NCBI GenBank assembly: GCA_014650475.1
Contig: BMVA01000001.1
Span: forward strand, 310,001-374,000
DNA: 64,000 nt
Source of the DNA: Streptomyces albogriseolus
Lineage (GTDB): Bacteria; Actinomycetota; Actinomycetes; Streptomycetales; Streptomycetaceae
Direction: 5' to 3'
Each line of letters begins with the position of its first letter. The stretch's first letter is position 1. Made by a program: the position numbers and the translations under genes. The notes beneath the pieces are model-generated. The model ran no database searches and had not been told where the DNA came from. It worked only from the letters and a program-made list of their open reading frames with translations. This document shows positions 17,316 to 25,705 of this stretch, piece after piece.

Positions 17316-17819
17316 ATGATCAGAGCAGCCACCGTGCACGACGTCCCCGAGATCCACGCGATGATCCGCGAACTCGCCGCCTACGAGAAGGCCGCCGAGC
17401 AGGCCCGCGCCACCCAGGACCAGCTGCGCGCCGCGCTGTTCGGCGAACACCCCGCCGCTTCCGTTCTCGTCGCCGAGGACGACGCCACCGGGGACGTCGC
17501 GGGCTTCGCGCTGTGGTTCCCGCGCTTCTCGACCTGGACCGGCACGCGCGGCATGCACCTGGAGGACCTGTACGTCCGCCCGCACACCCGGGGCGCCGGG
17601 CACGGCAAGGCGCTGCTCGCCGCGCTGGCGGCGGTCTGCCGGGACAACGGCTTCGAGCGGTTCGAGTGGGTCGTGCTGGACTGGAACGAACCGGCGATCG
17701 CCTTCTACGAGTCGCTGGGCGCGGAGCTGCTGGAGGAGTGGACGGTGTGCCGGCTGACCGGCGGGGCGCTCGAGCAACTGGCCGCGCGGGCACCGCGCTC
17801 GGCGGAAACCGCACGGTGA
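17316..17819 (+). CDS. GNAT family N-acetyltransferase (diamine acetyltransferase-like)
   Basis: A 167-residue GNAT enzyme. MIRAATVHDVPEIHAMIREL is the first strand-helix. The acetyl-CoA pyrophosphate loop is RPHTRGAGHGKALLAALA near residue 90, and the end LDWNEPAIAFYESLGAE is characteristic of the spermidine/diamine acetyltransferase-like branch (EDLYVRPHTRG). The substrate is likely a small amine or amino acid derivative. It starts 70 bases after the kinase gene and may share its transcript. Confidence 0.88.
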   Translation: MIRAATVHDVPEIHAMIRELAAYEKAAEQARATQDQLRAALFGEHPAASVLVAEDDATGDVAGFALWFPRFSTWTGTRGMHLEDLYVRPHTRGAGHGKALLAALAAVCRDNGFERFEWVVLDWNEPAIAFYESLGAELLEEWTVCRLTGGALEQLAARAPRSAETAR

Positions 17820-17856
17820 CCCGCGCCGGGGGTGCGTCGGTGTCAAAGTGGGGCGC

Positions 17857-19461
17857 ATGAGGCGTCGGGTGACGGTGTGGGCGCGGCGGTGGGGGGTGCC
17901 CGTTCTCGTCGTCCTGCTCCTCGGGCAGATGGCCGTGGCGATGGTGACGGCTGCCCTGCGGCAGACGCCGACGATCGACGAACCCGTGTACGTGGGGACG
18001 GCCGCGGTCTATCTGGACGAGCACAGCCTCCGCTTCAACCCCGAGCATCCGCCGCTCGGCAAGCTGGTGATCGCCGCCGGGGTGGCGGTCGCCGATCCGC
18101 GTCCGGAACCGGGATTCGACGGCGACCAGACCGAGTTGGGGCGGCGGCTGCTGTACGAGTCGGGCAACGACCCGTGGCGGGTGATGTTCTGGGCCCGCCT
18201 GCCGGTGATCGTGCTGACGCTGGCGTTCGGTCTGGTGGTGTTCGCGTTCGCGCGGGAACTGGCGGGCCGGGCGGGCGCGTCGGTCGCGCTCGCGCTCTAC
18301 TGCCTCTCCCCCGACGTGATCGCGCACGGCTCACTGGCCACCCTGGACGTCCCGGCCGCCGGGTTCGTGCTGACGTCGGCGTGGCTGCTGTGGCGGGCGC
18401 GGTCGCGGCCGCGCCTGTATGTGCCGCTGGCCGGCGGGGCGTTCGGGGCGGCGCTGGCCACGAAGATGAGCGTGCTGCCTGCGCTGCCGGTGCTGGTGCT
18501 CGTCGCCGCCGTGTCGGTGTGGTGCGCCGGATCGCGGCGGACGGCACGGGCGGTCGCCGGGGCCGCGGTGTTCGCGCTGACCGCGTGCGCCGCCGTGTGG
18601 ATGGCGTACCTGGCCGTCGATCCCCGGCTGCGGTGGGGGCCGCCCCAGCACATCCCCACGGTCGGCGGACTCCGCGGGCTCGCCGTCCGGCTGCTGCCGC
18701 TGCCCGAGCCGTTCCGGGACGGCATGCGGCTGCAGTTCGGCCTGGAGAACCGGCCCTGGCAGGGTTTTCTCTTCGGCAGGCCGTACACGGGGTCGCTCTG
18801 GTACTACCTGCCGGCCGCGCTGCTGGTGAAGACACCGCTGGGCGCGCTCGCGCTGTGGGCGGCGGGCGCGGTGACGGTGACGGTCCTGCGCCCGCTGCGG
18901 CCCGCGGCGCCGTATCTGCTGGCGGCGCCCGCGGTGCTGCTGGCCGCGGCCATGTACGGGTCGCGGGACTTCGGCACGCGGTACGCCGTGTTCCTGCCGA
19001 TGTTCCTCGCGGTGGCCGCCGGGTGCGTGGTCCTGGTGCGGTGGAGGTGGACGCCGGTGGTGACGGGCACGCTGGTGGCGTTCGTCGCCGTCAGCTCGCT
19101 GCGGACGTACCCCTTCTATCTGCCGTACTCCAACGAGGCGTTCGGCGGACCGGAGCGGACCCGGTACCGGCTCCACGACTCCAACGTGGACTGGGGCCAG
19201 GACCTCGGCCGGCTCGCCGACCGGCTGGACGAGCGGTACCGGGGTGAGCGGATCTGGCTGGTCTACAAGGGGGCGGGTGTGCCCGCGTACTACGGGATCG
19301 ACGCCCGCGATCCGCGCCGGGCACCGGCCGACGCGGTGCACGGGGTGCTGGTGGTGTCGGACTCCGCGGCGGCCAAGGCGACCGGGCGGCTGGCCGAACT
19401 CATCGCCGGCAGCAGGCGGATCGACCAGGTGGGGCACTCGATCACGCTCTATCGGCGCTGA
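17857..19461 (+). CDS. Glycosyltransferase family 39-like membrane protein
   Basis: A 534-residue membrane protein with about eleven helices. The first extracytoplasmic loop contains TPTIDEPVYVG and FNPEHPPLGKL, the acidic residue plus EHPPL signature of dolichyl/polyprenyl-phosphate-mannose protein mannosyltransferase-like enzymes (GT39/PMT, ArnT). The ATG at 17857 is preferred to the GTG at 17848, but both are close. It ends in a soluble extracytoplasmic part (DSNVDWGQDLGRLADRLDER) seen in many actinobacterial PMT-like proteins. The acceptor is unknown; S. coelicolor Pmt acts on secreted proteins, but this is a different subgroup by my reading. Confidence 0.82.
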   Translation: MRRRVTVWARRWGVPVLVVLLLGQMAVAMVTAALRQTPTIDEPVYVGTAAVYLDEHSLRFNPEHPPLGKLVIAAGVAVADPRPEPGFDGDQTELGRRLLYESGNDPWRVMFWARLPVIVLTLAFGLVVFAFARELAGRAGASVALALYCLSPDVIAHGSLATLDVPAAGFVLTSAWLLWRARSRPRLYVPLAGGAFGAALATKMSVLPALPVLVLVAAVSVWCAGSRRTARAVAGAAVFALTACAAVWMAYLAVDPRLRWGPPQHIPTVGGLRGLAVRLLPLPEPFRDGMRLQFGLENRPWQGFLFGRPYTGSLWYYLPAALLVKTPLGALALWAAGAVTVTVLRPLRPAAPYLLAAPAVLLAAAMYGSRDFGTRYAVFLPMFLAVAAGCVVLVRWRWTPVVTGTLVAFVAVSSLRTYPFYLPYSNEAFGGPERTRYRLHDSNVDWGQDLGRLADRLDERYRGERIWLVYKGAGVPAYYGIDARDPRRAPADAVHGVLVVSDSAAAKATGRLAELIAGSRRIDQVGHSITLYRR

Positions 19462-19534
19462 GGGCACGCCCGCACGAGCCCGGGGCGCGCGGGGGCCTGG
19501 GGCGCGGGGTGCCGCGGGCTGTCGCGGGGGTGAC

Positions 19535-19948
19535 TCAGCCGTCCGCCGGCTGGGCGGCGCGCCGGAAACCGACCGCGCTCACGTGCCGCATCACCGTGCT
19601 GGCCACGCGGTAGCGGCCGTTGGGCACCTCGGTGGAGCGGCGGACGTGCACGGTGAGCGGACCCGCCCACTCGTAGCCGTTGCGGGCGGCGTGCCGGGCC
19701 AGCCGGTCGGTGAGCACCTGGCCCACGCTGTCGCCGCGCCGGGTCAGCTCCTCGTGCACGGGGGCGGACAGTTCGACGTCGTAGGCGTTGGGGACCATCA
19801 CGCGGCCCGCGCGGCACACCACCGCGTTGCTGTCGCACTCGCGCCGCAGGGCGTCGACGAGTTCGAGCGGGTCACGCCCGGACATCCGCGCCCACAGGGC
19901 CTCCCATCGGTTCTCCAGTGCCGTTTCCAGCGCGCTGAGTGCGCTCAT
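19535..19948 (-). CDS. Orphan DUF3662 (FhaA N-terminal-like) protein
   Basis: A 137-residue protein that begins MSALSALETALENRWEALWA at an ATG at 19948. The core ALRRECDSNAVVCRAGRVMV followed by PNAYDVELS matches DUF3662, the N-terminal domain of FhaA-type proteins. There is no FHA domain: the protein stops after the DUF3662 domain. It is convergent with the GT39-like gene and followed at its 5' side by another small same-strand gene. Function of the isolated domain is unknown. Confidence 0.8.
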   Translation of the reverse strand: MSALSALETALENRWEALWARMSGRDPLELVDALRRECDSNAVVCRAGRVMVPNAYDVELSAPVHEELTRRGDSVGQVLTDRLARHAARNGYEWAGPLTVHVRRSTEVPNGRYRVASTVMRHVSAVGFRRAAQPADG

Positions 19949-20078
19949 GCTGTCACCTGCCGAAACTCGGTCGCGTCGGGACGGGGGCGGTGGTGCGGCG
20001 GGCATGGCGTTCGGACCAGGCCGCGCGGCCGGGGACCGGCCGGTCCCCGTGCCCGCGGCGTGATCCGAACGCCAGGCC

Positions 20079-20240
20079 CTACCGCTCCTCGTAGTCGTCG
20101 GGCTTGATCTCGGCCTCCTCCAGCGCCTCGCGCATGGTCCGGCCGGTGCCGCCCTGCGCCTGCGCGTCACCCTCGCGCCGCGACTCGAGGGTCTCGTCGG
20201 TGTCGTGCGTCTTCGGCCGGTTCTCCTCGGGGACGGTCAT
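20079..20240 (-). CDS. Small acidic protein (53 aa)
   Basis: A 53-residue polar protein with the ATG at 20240 and GAGGAG 11 bases upstream. It starts MTVPEENRPKTHDTDETLES and ends EALEEAEIKPDDYEER. The composition is Glu/Asp/Arg-rich with no Cys and no membrane segment. Third-position GC supports real coding. I do not recognise a family; similar short charged proteins occur at 58402 and 10845. Confidence 0.65.
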   Translation of the reverse strand: MTVPEENRPKTHDTDETLESRREGDAQAQGGTGRTMREALEEAEIKPDDYEER

Positions 20241-20275
20241 GTCCGCGGTGCTCCTCGTCTTGCCGGGGGTTGCGA

Positions 20276-20329
20276 TGTCGCTGTGCAGCCGTGGTGTCGT
20301 GGCGTGGTGTCACGGTGTCGCTGTGCAGC
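20276..20329 (+). repeat. 14-bp direct repeat pair upstream of the RpiR-type regulator
   Basis: TGTCGCTGTGCAGC occurs at 20276-20289 and again at 20316-20329, 40 bases apart, with GTG-rich sequence between. It lies in a 286-base gap that holds no gene I can support. It could be a regulator site or a chance duplication. Confidence 0.45.
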
Positions 20330-20526
20330 GCTGAGTCGCCGGGTTCCCTGAGCGGGCGGGGATATCCCCCGTGAGTCGGGGGCTGTCCTTCCCGCGCCCC
20401 GGAGCGGGTGGGGTGCAGGCCGCCGCCGGCCCGCGCCCTCGTGGCCGGTCCCCTTCGGTGACCGCGCTGGTCGTACGCGGGGTTGGGCTATGTTGAACCC
20501 TCGTGGGAGACAAGGGAGGCGCACCG

Positions 20527-21450
20527 GTGCCATCGCCGCAGCAGGCACGCGCCCAGGCATCCGCGATCACCTCGGCCAAGGCGGGTCCGGACACGGAGCC
20601 GTCCCCCACGGCCCAGCTCCGCACCCTCTTCGACCGGCCCCGGCTCTCCCCCGGCCAGCGGCGCATCGCGCAGTACCTGATCGAGCACATCAGCGAGGCG
20701 GCGTTCCTGTCGATCACCGATCTCGCGGACCGGGTCGGGGTGAGCCAGCCCTCGGTGACCCGGTTCGCGTCGGCGGTCGGTTTCAGCGGCTATCCGGCGC
20801 TGCGGGAGAGGCTCCAGTCGATCACCCTCGGCACCCGGTCCGGCGGCGCCGGTCCGGCCGAGGAGCACCGGGGCAACGAACTGCAGGCGGCGGTCGACGC
20901 CGAGATCGAGAACCTGGAGAACCTGCGCCGGGACCTCGCCGACACCGACCGCGTCATCGAGGTGGGCCGCGCCCTGTCGGCATCCGCCCCGCTGACCGTG
21001 CTGGGCCTGCGCATCTCCGTGTCGCTGGCCGAGTACTTCGCGTACGCCGCCCGCCGTATCCATCCGGACGTGCGGCTGGTGACGCTCGGCGGCAGCGTGG
21101 CCTACGACGCGCTGCTGCAGTCGCGGGAAGCGGGCGGGACGTGGGTGCTGGCGTTCTCCATGCCGCGGCACGCCCAGGAGACACTGACGGCGGTCCGGGT
21201 GGCGCGCAGCGCCGGGCTGAAGGTCGCGCTGATCACCGATCTGGCGCTGGGGCCGCTCGCGGACGAGGCGGACGTCACCTTCGCCACCGGCACCGGCTCC
21301 CGCCTGGTCTTCGACTCGTACGCGGCGCCCGGCGTGATGTGCGCGGCGCTGCTGCAGGCCATGACGGACGCCGACCCGGAGCGCACGCAGGCCCGGCTCG
21401 AGGACTACGAGCAGGTCGCCGACGAGCACCAGTTCTTCCTCCGGGACTGA
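20527..21450 (+). CDS. MurR/RpiR family transcriptional regulator
   Basis: A 307-residue regulator. An N-terminal HTH (residues ~35-105; ITDLADRVGVSQPSVTRFAS) is followed by a sugar isomerase (SIS) domain (~120-270; VLGLRISVSLAEYFAYAARR, DVRLVTLGGSVAY). The GTG at 20527 has GGGAGG eight bases upstream; an earlier GTG at 20503 would add eight residues. Members bind phosphosugars and repress catabolic genes such as those for amino sugars. No sugar operon is adjacent, so the regulon is not evident from here. Confidence 0.86.
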   Translation: MPSPQQARAQASAITSAKAGPDTEPSPTAQLRTLFDRPRLSPGQRRIAQYLIEHISEAAFLSITDLADRVGVSQPSVTRFASAVGFSGYPALRERLQSITLGTRSGGAGPAEEHRGNELQAAVDAEIENLENLRRDLADTDRVIEVGRALSASAPLTVLGLRISVSLAEYFAYAARRIHPDVRLVTLGGSVAYDALLQSREAGGTWVLAFSMPRHAQETLTAVRVARSAGLKVALITDLALGPLADEADVTFATGTGSRLVFDSYAAPGVMCAALLQAMTDADPERTQARLEDYEQVADEHQFFLRD

Positions 21451-21761
21451 GCCCCCCGCTTCGGTCACCGCCCCGGTTCGCGGCCCTCGCGGCGCGCGTC
21501 GCGCACTTTGAATAAGGCATGAATGTTTTCATGCGTCTTGCCAAGCGGACGGCATATATAAATACTGCTCACGGATCGCGGCCCGGCCGCTCCGGACCGC
21601 GCTCCACTCGGGCCGCAGGCCTCCACCCGCGCCGGCGGCCAGGGTGTTCGGCCGGGCTTCCCCTGCCCGGCCACCCGTGGCGGTCCCGGTCATCCCCTAG
21701 ACCGGGGCCGCCCCACCCCGTCGCCCGCGCCGGCGACGCCGTACATCCGGAAGCGAAGATC
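21451..21761 (+). promoter_or_regulatory. 311-bp intergenic region with an AT-rich promoter-like patch
   Basis: No gene is supported here. The stretch 21508-21566 is unusually AT-rich for this genome and contains a 7-bp inverted repeat (21517-21534) followed by TTGCCA (21538) and CATATATAAATAC (21553-21565), which could form a -35/-10 pair with short spacing. The distance to the next start codon is about 200 bases, so a long leader would be needed. Confidence 0.45.
21517..21534 (+). repeat. Inverted repeat GCATGAA-N4-TTCATGC
   Basis: Perfect 7-bp arms with a TGTT spacer, directly before the AT-rich promoter-like patch. Candidate operator or leader hairpin. Confidence 0.4.
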
Positions 21762-22130
21762 ATGCCTCTGACGTCCACGCGCCTCGGACCCGACTGGCCC
21801 TGCCAGGTCAAGACCCCCGGGAGCTACGACTGGGAACGCTCGGCCGCCAAGTGGCTGCGCGAGCTGGTGCCGGCGCGCTACGCGAGCTACCCGGCGTTCG
21901 TCCGGCACCCCGTGCTGCTGGCCCGGCACGCCCAGATCCAGGTCGAGCACGAGATACGGGTGGCGCGCACCGCGCTGCAGACCGCCCGCGCGGACCTGCC
22001 CCGGCTCGGTCTGCACGAGGGCGCCATCGAGCATGCGATCAAGCTGTACGCGGCCGAGCTGATGCAGCTCCAGCACATCGCGCGGAGCGTGCGGGCGGTC
22101 ACCCGGGCCCTGGGCGAGAGCGCCCGCTGA
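21762..22130 (+). CDS. Hypothetical helical protein (122 aa)
   Basis: A 122-residue protein. The ATG at 21762 begins MPLTSTRLGPDWPCQVKTPG and shows strong codon bias from there, whereas the upstream frame does not. The sequence is predominantly helical and rich in Ala, Arg and Leu, with conserved-looking blocks WERSAAKWLRELVPARYASY and QIQVEHEIRVARTALQTARA. No membrane segment, Cys pair or enzymatic motif is present. I do not recognise the family. It precedes the SpoIIE phosphatase gene by 160 bases on the same strand. Confidence 0.7.
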   Translation: MPLTSTRLGPDWPCQVKTPGSYDWERSAAKWLRELVPARYASYPAFVRHPVLLARHAQIQVEHEIRVARTALQTARADLPRLGLHEGAIEHAIKLYAAELMQLQHIARSVRAVTRALGESAR

Positions 22131-22290
22131 CCCGCGCGCGGAGCGCGCGCACTCCGTCCAGCCCGCGTGCGGGCCCGCCCGGCCCCGTGCCGTCCCCGTA
22201 CCGCGCGGGCCGGTCCCGTGCGGGCCCGTACGGGCCGCCGTCACAGGGCCCGGGGCCGGAAGCGGAGCGAAGAAGGCGGCCAACGCATAC

Positions 22291-24714
22291 ATGCAGGTGT
22301 GCCATGCTCGGTGCGTGAAGAGCGATCGCTTTGCCCCGGTCGAGTCCGGCGCGGTCCCGGACCTGGCGGCACCGGCCAGGGCCGTCGCCCGACTGCGCGC
22401 CGAGATGGACCGGCTGCGCGAGCAGGCCGCCACGACGGTCGTCGTGGAGCGCGCCAGGGGCGTCGTGATGGCTCTGGCCGGCTGTACCGCGGACGCCGCC
22501 GAGGAGCTCCTGCACCAGAGGGCCACGGCCGCCCGCCGCACTCTCCTGGAGGAGTGCTGGGTCACCCTGGGCGAGCCGGCCCGCCCGTGCGACGACGCGG
22601 CCGCACCCCGCCCGCAGGGCGACGCCGGGACCGCGGCGGCCGTCCCGTCCGCCGATGACGCCCCGGCGCCCTTCGCCGCACCCGACGACGTCGCCGACGC
22701 CCTCAGCCGCCTCGGCCGCGTCCTGGTCCACGCGGACACGCACCAGGCGCTCGCCCAGTACCTGCTGGAGCACCTCGCCCCGGACCTGGACGCGGAGTCG
22801 GTGATGATCTACGTCCGACGGTCCGGCGGCGGCCTGGAGCTCGCCGGGCACGCCGGCATCGACGACGGGCTGGCCGCCCGCTGGCGTCAGGTGCCCCCCA
22901 TCGGCGGGATGGCCGTGGTGGAGGCCCTGCGCTCCGGTGAGCCCCGCTGGCTGGAGAACTTCCCCGAGGACAGCACGCGCTATCTGCTGATCGGCGAGCC
23001 GCCCGAGCGGTGGCAGTCCCGGGTCTGGCTGCCGCTGCGCGCCGGCGACGGCTCCGACGTGTGCATCGGCGTGCTGCGCGGACGCCCGGGCGCCTTCACC
23101 TCTCGCGACCGCGCGCATCTGCGGGGCGTCGTCCGGCTGTGTGCGGGACGCCTGCGCGGCTTCACCTCGTCGTCGGTCCCGGTCCGCGCGGCCGAGGCGG
23201 ACACGGTCCGGTCGCTGTTCGCGGCGCTGCCGGTCCCGGCGATGCTGCTGACCCCCGTCACCTCGTCCTCGGGCGAGGTGGAGGACTTCCGCGTCGACGC
23301 GGCCACCGCCCAGGCGGCCGACCTCCTCGGCGGCTCCACCGGCGACCCGGCCGGACGGCGGCTGCGGGAGGTGCGGCCCGGCCTCGCGGACCTGCCGGTG
23401 TGGCAGGGCCTGCTGGACACCCTGGCGGGCGGCGGGCCGTACGAGAGCGAGCCCTTCGCCCACCAGGGGACCGCGGACGGCGTCCTCGGGCCGGCCACCT
23501 ACTCGGTGCGGGTGACCCGCCTGGAGGACGCGCTGGTCGTCGCCTGGCTGCGGCACACCTTCTCCGACCGGCAGGAGCAGCGGCTGGCGGAGCTGCAGCG
23601 GCTGGGCAGCATCGGCTGGGCCAACTGGAACCTGGCGCGGGACGAGGCCTCCTGGTCGGCGCAGGTCTTCGCGATCCTCGACCGGGACCCGGCGGACGGT
23701 CCGGTGCGGCTCGACGGCCTTCCCGGGCTCGCGCTGCCCGAGGACCGGCCGGCGCTGCGGGCCGCCGTCGAGACGCTGCTGCGCGAGGGCCGGCCGTTCG
23801 ACGCGCCGTTCCGGATCCACGGCGGGGGCGGCGTACGGCATCTGCGGCTGGTCGCCGAGGTGGTGACGGACGCCCACGGCGCCCCGTTCGAGGTGCACGG
23901 GGTCGTGCAGGACCTGACCGCGCGGCGCCGGGCGGAACTGGCGCTGGTGGAGAGCGAGCGGGCGATCCTCACCCAGCACGACGTGCTCCAGTCGGAGCGG
24001 ATCCTGGTGGCCCGGCTGCAGAACGCGCTGCTGCCGCTGCCCGACAAGGTGATCGACCTGTCCGGGCTGCGCGTCGAGGTCGGGTATCTGCCCGCGCAGG
24101 CCGGCATCCATGTCGGCGGGGACTGGTTCAGCGCGGTGGAGCTGCCCGACGGGGACGCCCTGTTCGTCATCGGGGACGTGGCCGGTCACGGCGTGGACGC
24201 GGTCGCCACGATGGCGCAGCTGCGCTTCACCGCGAAGGGCATGGTCAGCACCGGCTCGTCGCTCACGGGCGCGCTGTCCCGGCTCAACTCGCTGCTGCTG
24301 CACGCCCGGGACGCGCGCCGCACCGCGACGATGGTCCTCGCCCGCTACCGCGCGGCCGACCGCCGGCTGATATGGGCGCAGGCCGGCCACCCGCCACCAC
24401 TGCTGCTGCGCGGCGGCGAGGCGACGTATCTGCGCCGGCCCCGGGGCATGCTGCTGGGCGCGACCCCGGCCCCGTACTTCGAGGAGACCGAGCACCGCCT
24501 CGAACCGGGCGACCGGCTCCTCCTCTACACCGACGGCCTGGTCGAGCGCCCCCTGGAGAGCATCGACACCGGCCTCACCCGCCTCGCCGACGCGGCGGCG
24601 GCCCATCCCGAGGACACCTCCGGCTCCCTGGGCGCGCTGCTGGACGTGATGCTGGAAGACGAACGGCGGGACGATGTGTGCGTGCTGGACATTCGCGTGC
24701 CGCGGGAAATGTGA
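22291..24714 (+). CDS. SpoIIE-type PP2C phosphatase with ANTAR-like, GAF and PAS regions
   Basis: An 807-residue signalling protein. Residues ~30-85 contain an ANTAR-like helical motif (VVVERARGVVMALAGCTADA). A GAF domain follows at ~130-290, then PAS-like regions up to ~560 (FEVHGVVQDLTARRRAEL ends one). The C-terminal PP2C/SpoIIE domain spans ~570-805 with metal-binding aspartates in HVGGDWFSA and FVIGDVAGHGVDA and in LLLYTDGLVERP. No C-terminal anti-sigma kinase domain is present. Such proteins dephosphorylate STAS anti-sigma antagonists. The ATG at 22291 is used; a GTG at 22315 is an equally plausible start. Confidence 0.86.
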   Translation: MQVCHARCVKSDRFAPVESGAVPDLAAPARAVARLRAEMDRLREQAATTVVVERARGVVMALAGCTADAAEELLHQRATAARRTLLEECWVTLGEPARPCDDAAAPRPQGDAGTAAAVPSADDAPAPFAAPDDVADALSRLGRVLVHADTHQALAQYLLEHLAPDLDAESVMIYVRRSGGGLELAGHAGIDDGLAARWRQVPPIGGMAVVEALRSGEPRWLENFPEDSTRYLLIGEPPERWQSRVWLPLRAGDGSDVCIGVLRGRPGAFTSRDRAHLRGVVRLCAGRLRGFTSSSVPVRAAEADTVRSLFAALPVPAMLLTPVTSSSGEVEDFRVDAATAQAADLLGGSTGDPAGRRLREVRPGLADLPVWQGLLDTLAGGGPYESEPFAHQGTADGVLGPATYSVRVTRLEDALVVAWLRHTFSDRQEQRLAELQRLGSIGWANWNLARDEASWSAQVFAILDRDPADGPVRLDGLPGLALPEDRPALRAAVETLLREGRPFDAPFRIHGGGGVRHLRLVAEVVTDAHGAPFEVHGVVQDLTARRRAELALVESERAILTQHDVLQSERILVARLQNALLPLPDKVIDLSGLRVEVGYLPAQAGIHVGGDWFSAVELPDGDALFVIGDVAGHGVDAVATMAQLRFTAKGMVSTGSSLTGALSRLNSLLLHARDARRTATMVLARYRAADRRLIWAQAGHPPPLLLRGGEATYLRRPRGMLLGATPAPYFEETEHRLEPGDRLLLYTDGLVERPLESIDTGLTRLADAAAAHPEDTSGSLGALLDVMLEDERRDDVCVLDIRVPREM

Positions 24715-24982
24715 GGGGCGGGGAGGCGGGGGGCTGCCGGGCCCCGGTCCGCGCGAGGACGTGGCCGTCCGGGGGTCCGGACGCGGGAACCGGGGCGTGT
24801 TCGCGGTCCCGGACTGGGGGTCTCGCCCGCAACGGCCCGATCCACGGGGGTCCGACTCCCCGCTGAGCCCGAGGGACGTGCCCGGCCCTGTCCTGCGGAG
24901 CCCCTGAGCGCCCGCAGGCCCCGGCCTCGGGGAGGCGGACGTGACCGCCGACCCGGTCCGGGCGCGCCCCGGGGTCCCGGGT
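24715..24982. other. 268-bp convergent intergenic gap, nothing recognised
   Basis: Between the convergent ends at 24714 and 24983 the sequence is GC-rich with short C/G runs. I see no gene, no clean hairpin longer than 6 bp and no repeat that I can support. Confidence 0.5.
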
Positions 24983-25630
24983 CTACGCCGCGTCCTCACC
25001 CCCCGGCCCGCCCGTGCGGGACTCCAGTGCCTGGCGGGTGTCGTCGCCGTAGACGCCCGTCTCGTCGCCGCGGATGCCGTACCAGAGCTGGAAGCGGGCG
25101 ACCGCCTCGCGGAGCGTCGCGTCGTAGCGGCCGTCGGTCGTGCCGTCGCGGTAGACGTCGGGGACGCGCAGCAGGCGTTCCTGGAGGGCGGTCACCTCGG
25201 GGCCCGAGTCGCCCTCGCGCAGGAAGCCGTCCTCGGCGGGGGCGGCCGTGCGCGGCGGCGCGGGGGCGGCGGTCGCGGGCGGCGGAGACGCCGGTGCGGC
25301 GGCGCGGTCGCCGGCGGGCCGCTCGGTGAAGAGCAGCGCCCCGCCGAACCCGGCCAGCGCGGCGACGGCCACCACCAGGCCCGGCGCGGCCCGGCGCAAC
25401 CGTGACGGCCGGGCGAACTCCGGCGGCGGACCGCCCGGTACCGGCGGGAGCTCCTGCGTGACGTCCTCCGCCCCGGCCGGAGACCGGTCCCGCGGCACCT
25501 CCTCGTGGTCCCCTTCGCCCCGCTCGACGTCCCGGAACAGCTCCGCGAGCGCGTCGGTGCGGCGCGCGCGCAGCACACGGACGGGTTCGAGGGGCGGCCC
25601 CTCGGGGCCGGACCCCGGTGCGGTGGTCAC
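24983..25630 (-). CDS. Membrane-anchored peptidoglycan-binding domain protein
   Basis: A 215-residue protein. The GTG at 25630 has AAGGAG at ideal spacing. A cytoplasmic N-terminus (~1-80, with RARRTDALAELFRDVERGEG) is followed by one membrane helix (APGLVVAVAALAGFGGALLF, ~84-103), a Pro/Ala linker, and a PG_binding_1 domain at ~135-205 (LREGDSGPEVTALQERL, then YGDDTRQALESR). The topology puts the wall-binding domain outside. The cytoplasmic part suggests a link between wall binding and an internal partner; this is inference. Confidence 0.82.
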   Translation of the reverse strand: MTTAPGSGPEGPPLEPVRVLRARRTDALAELFRDVERGEGDHEEVPRDRSPAGAEDVTQELPPVPGGPPPEFARPSRLRRAAPGLVVAVAALAGFGGALLFTERPAGDRAAAPASPPPATAAPAPPRTAAPAEDGFLREGDSGPEVTALQERLLRVPDVYRDGTTDGRYDATLREAVARFQLWYGIRGDETGVYGDDTRQALESRTGGPGGEDAA

Positions 25631-25705
25631 ATCGCTCTCCTTCCGTGCCTGACGCGGGAGTTGAGCCGCCTACGGCGAGAGATACGCGACCGGGGCCCGG
25701 CCGGT

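Noticed and set aside
22099..24999. A 966-codon open frame on the minus strand over the SpoIIE phosphatase
   Set aside because: Shadow of the plus-strand gene; low-complexity composition, no domain, and the plus strand has the complete phosphatase motifs.
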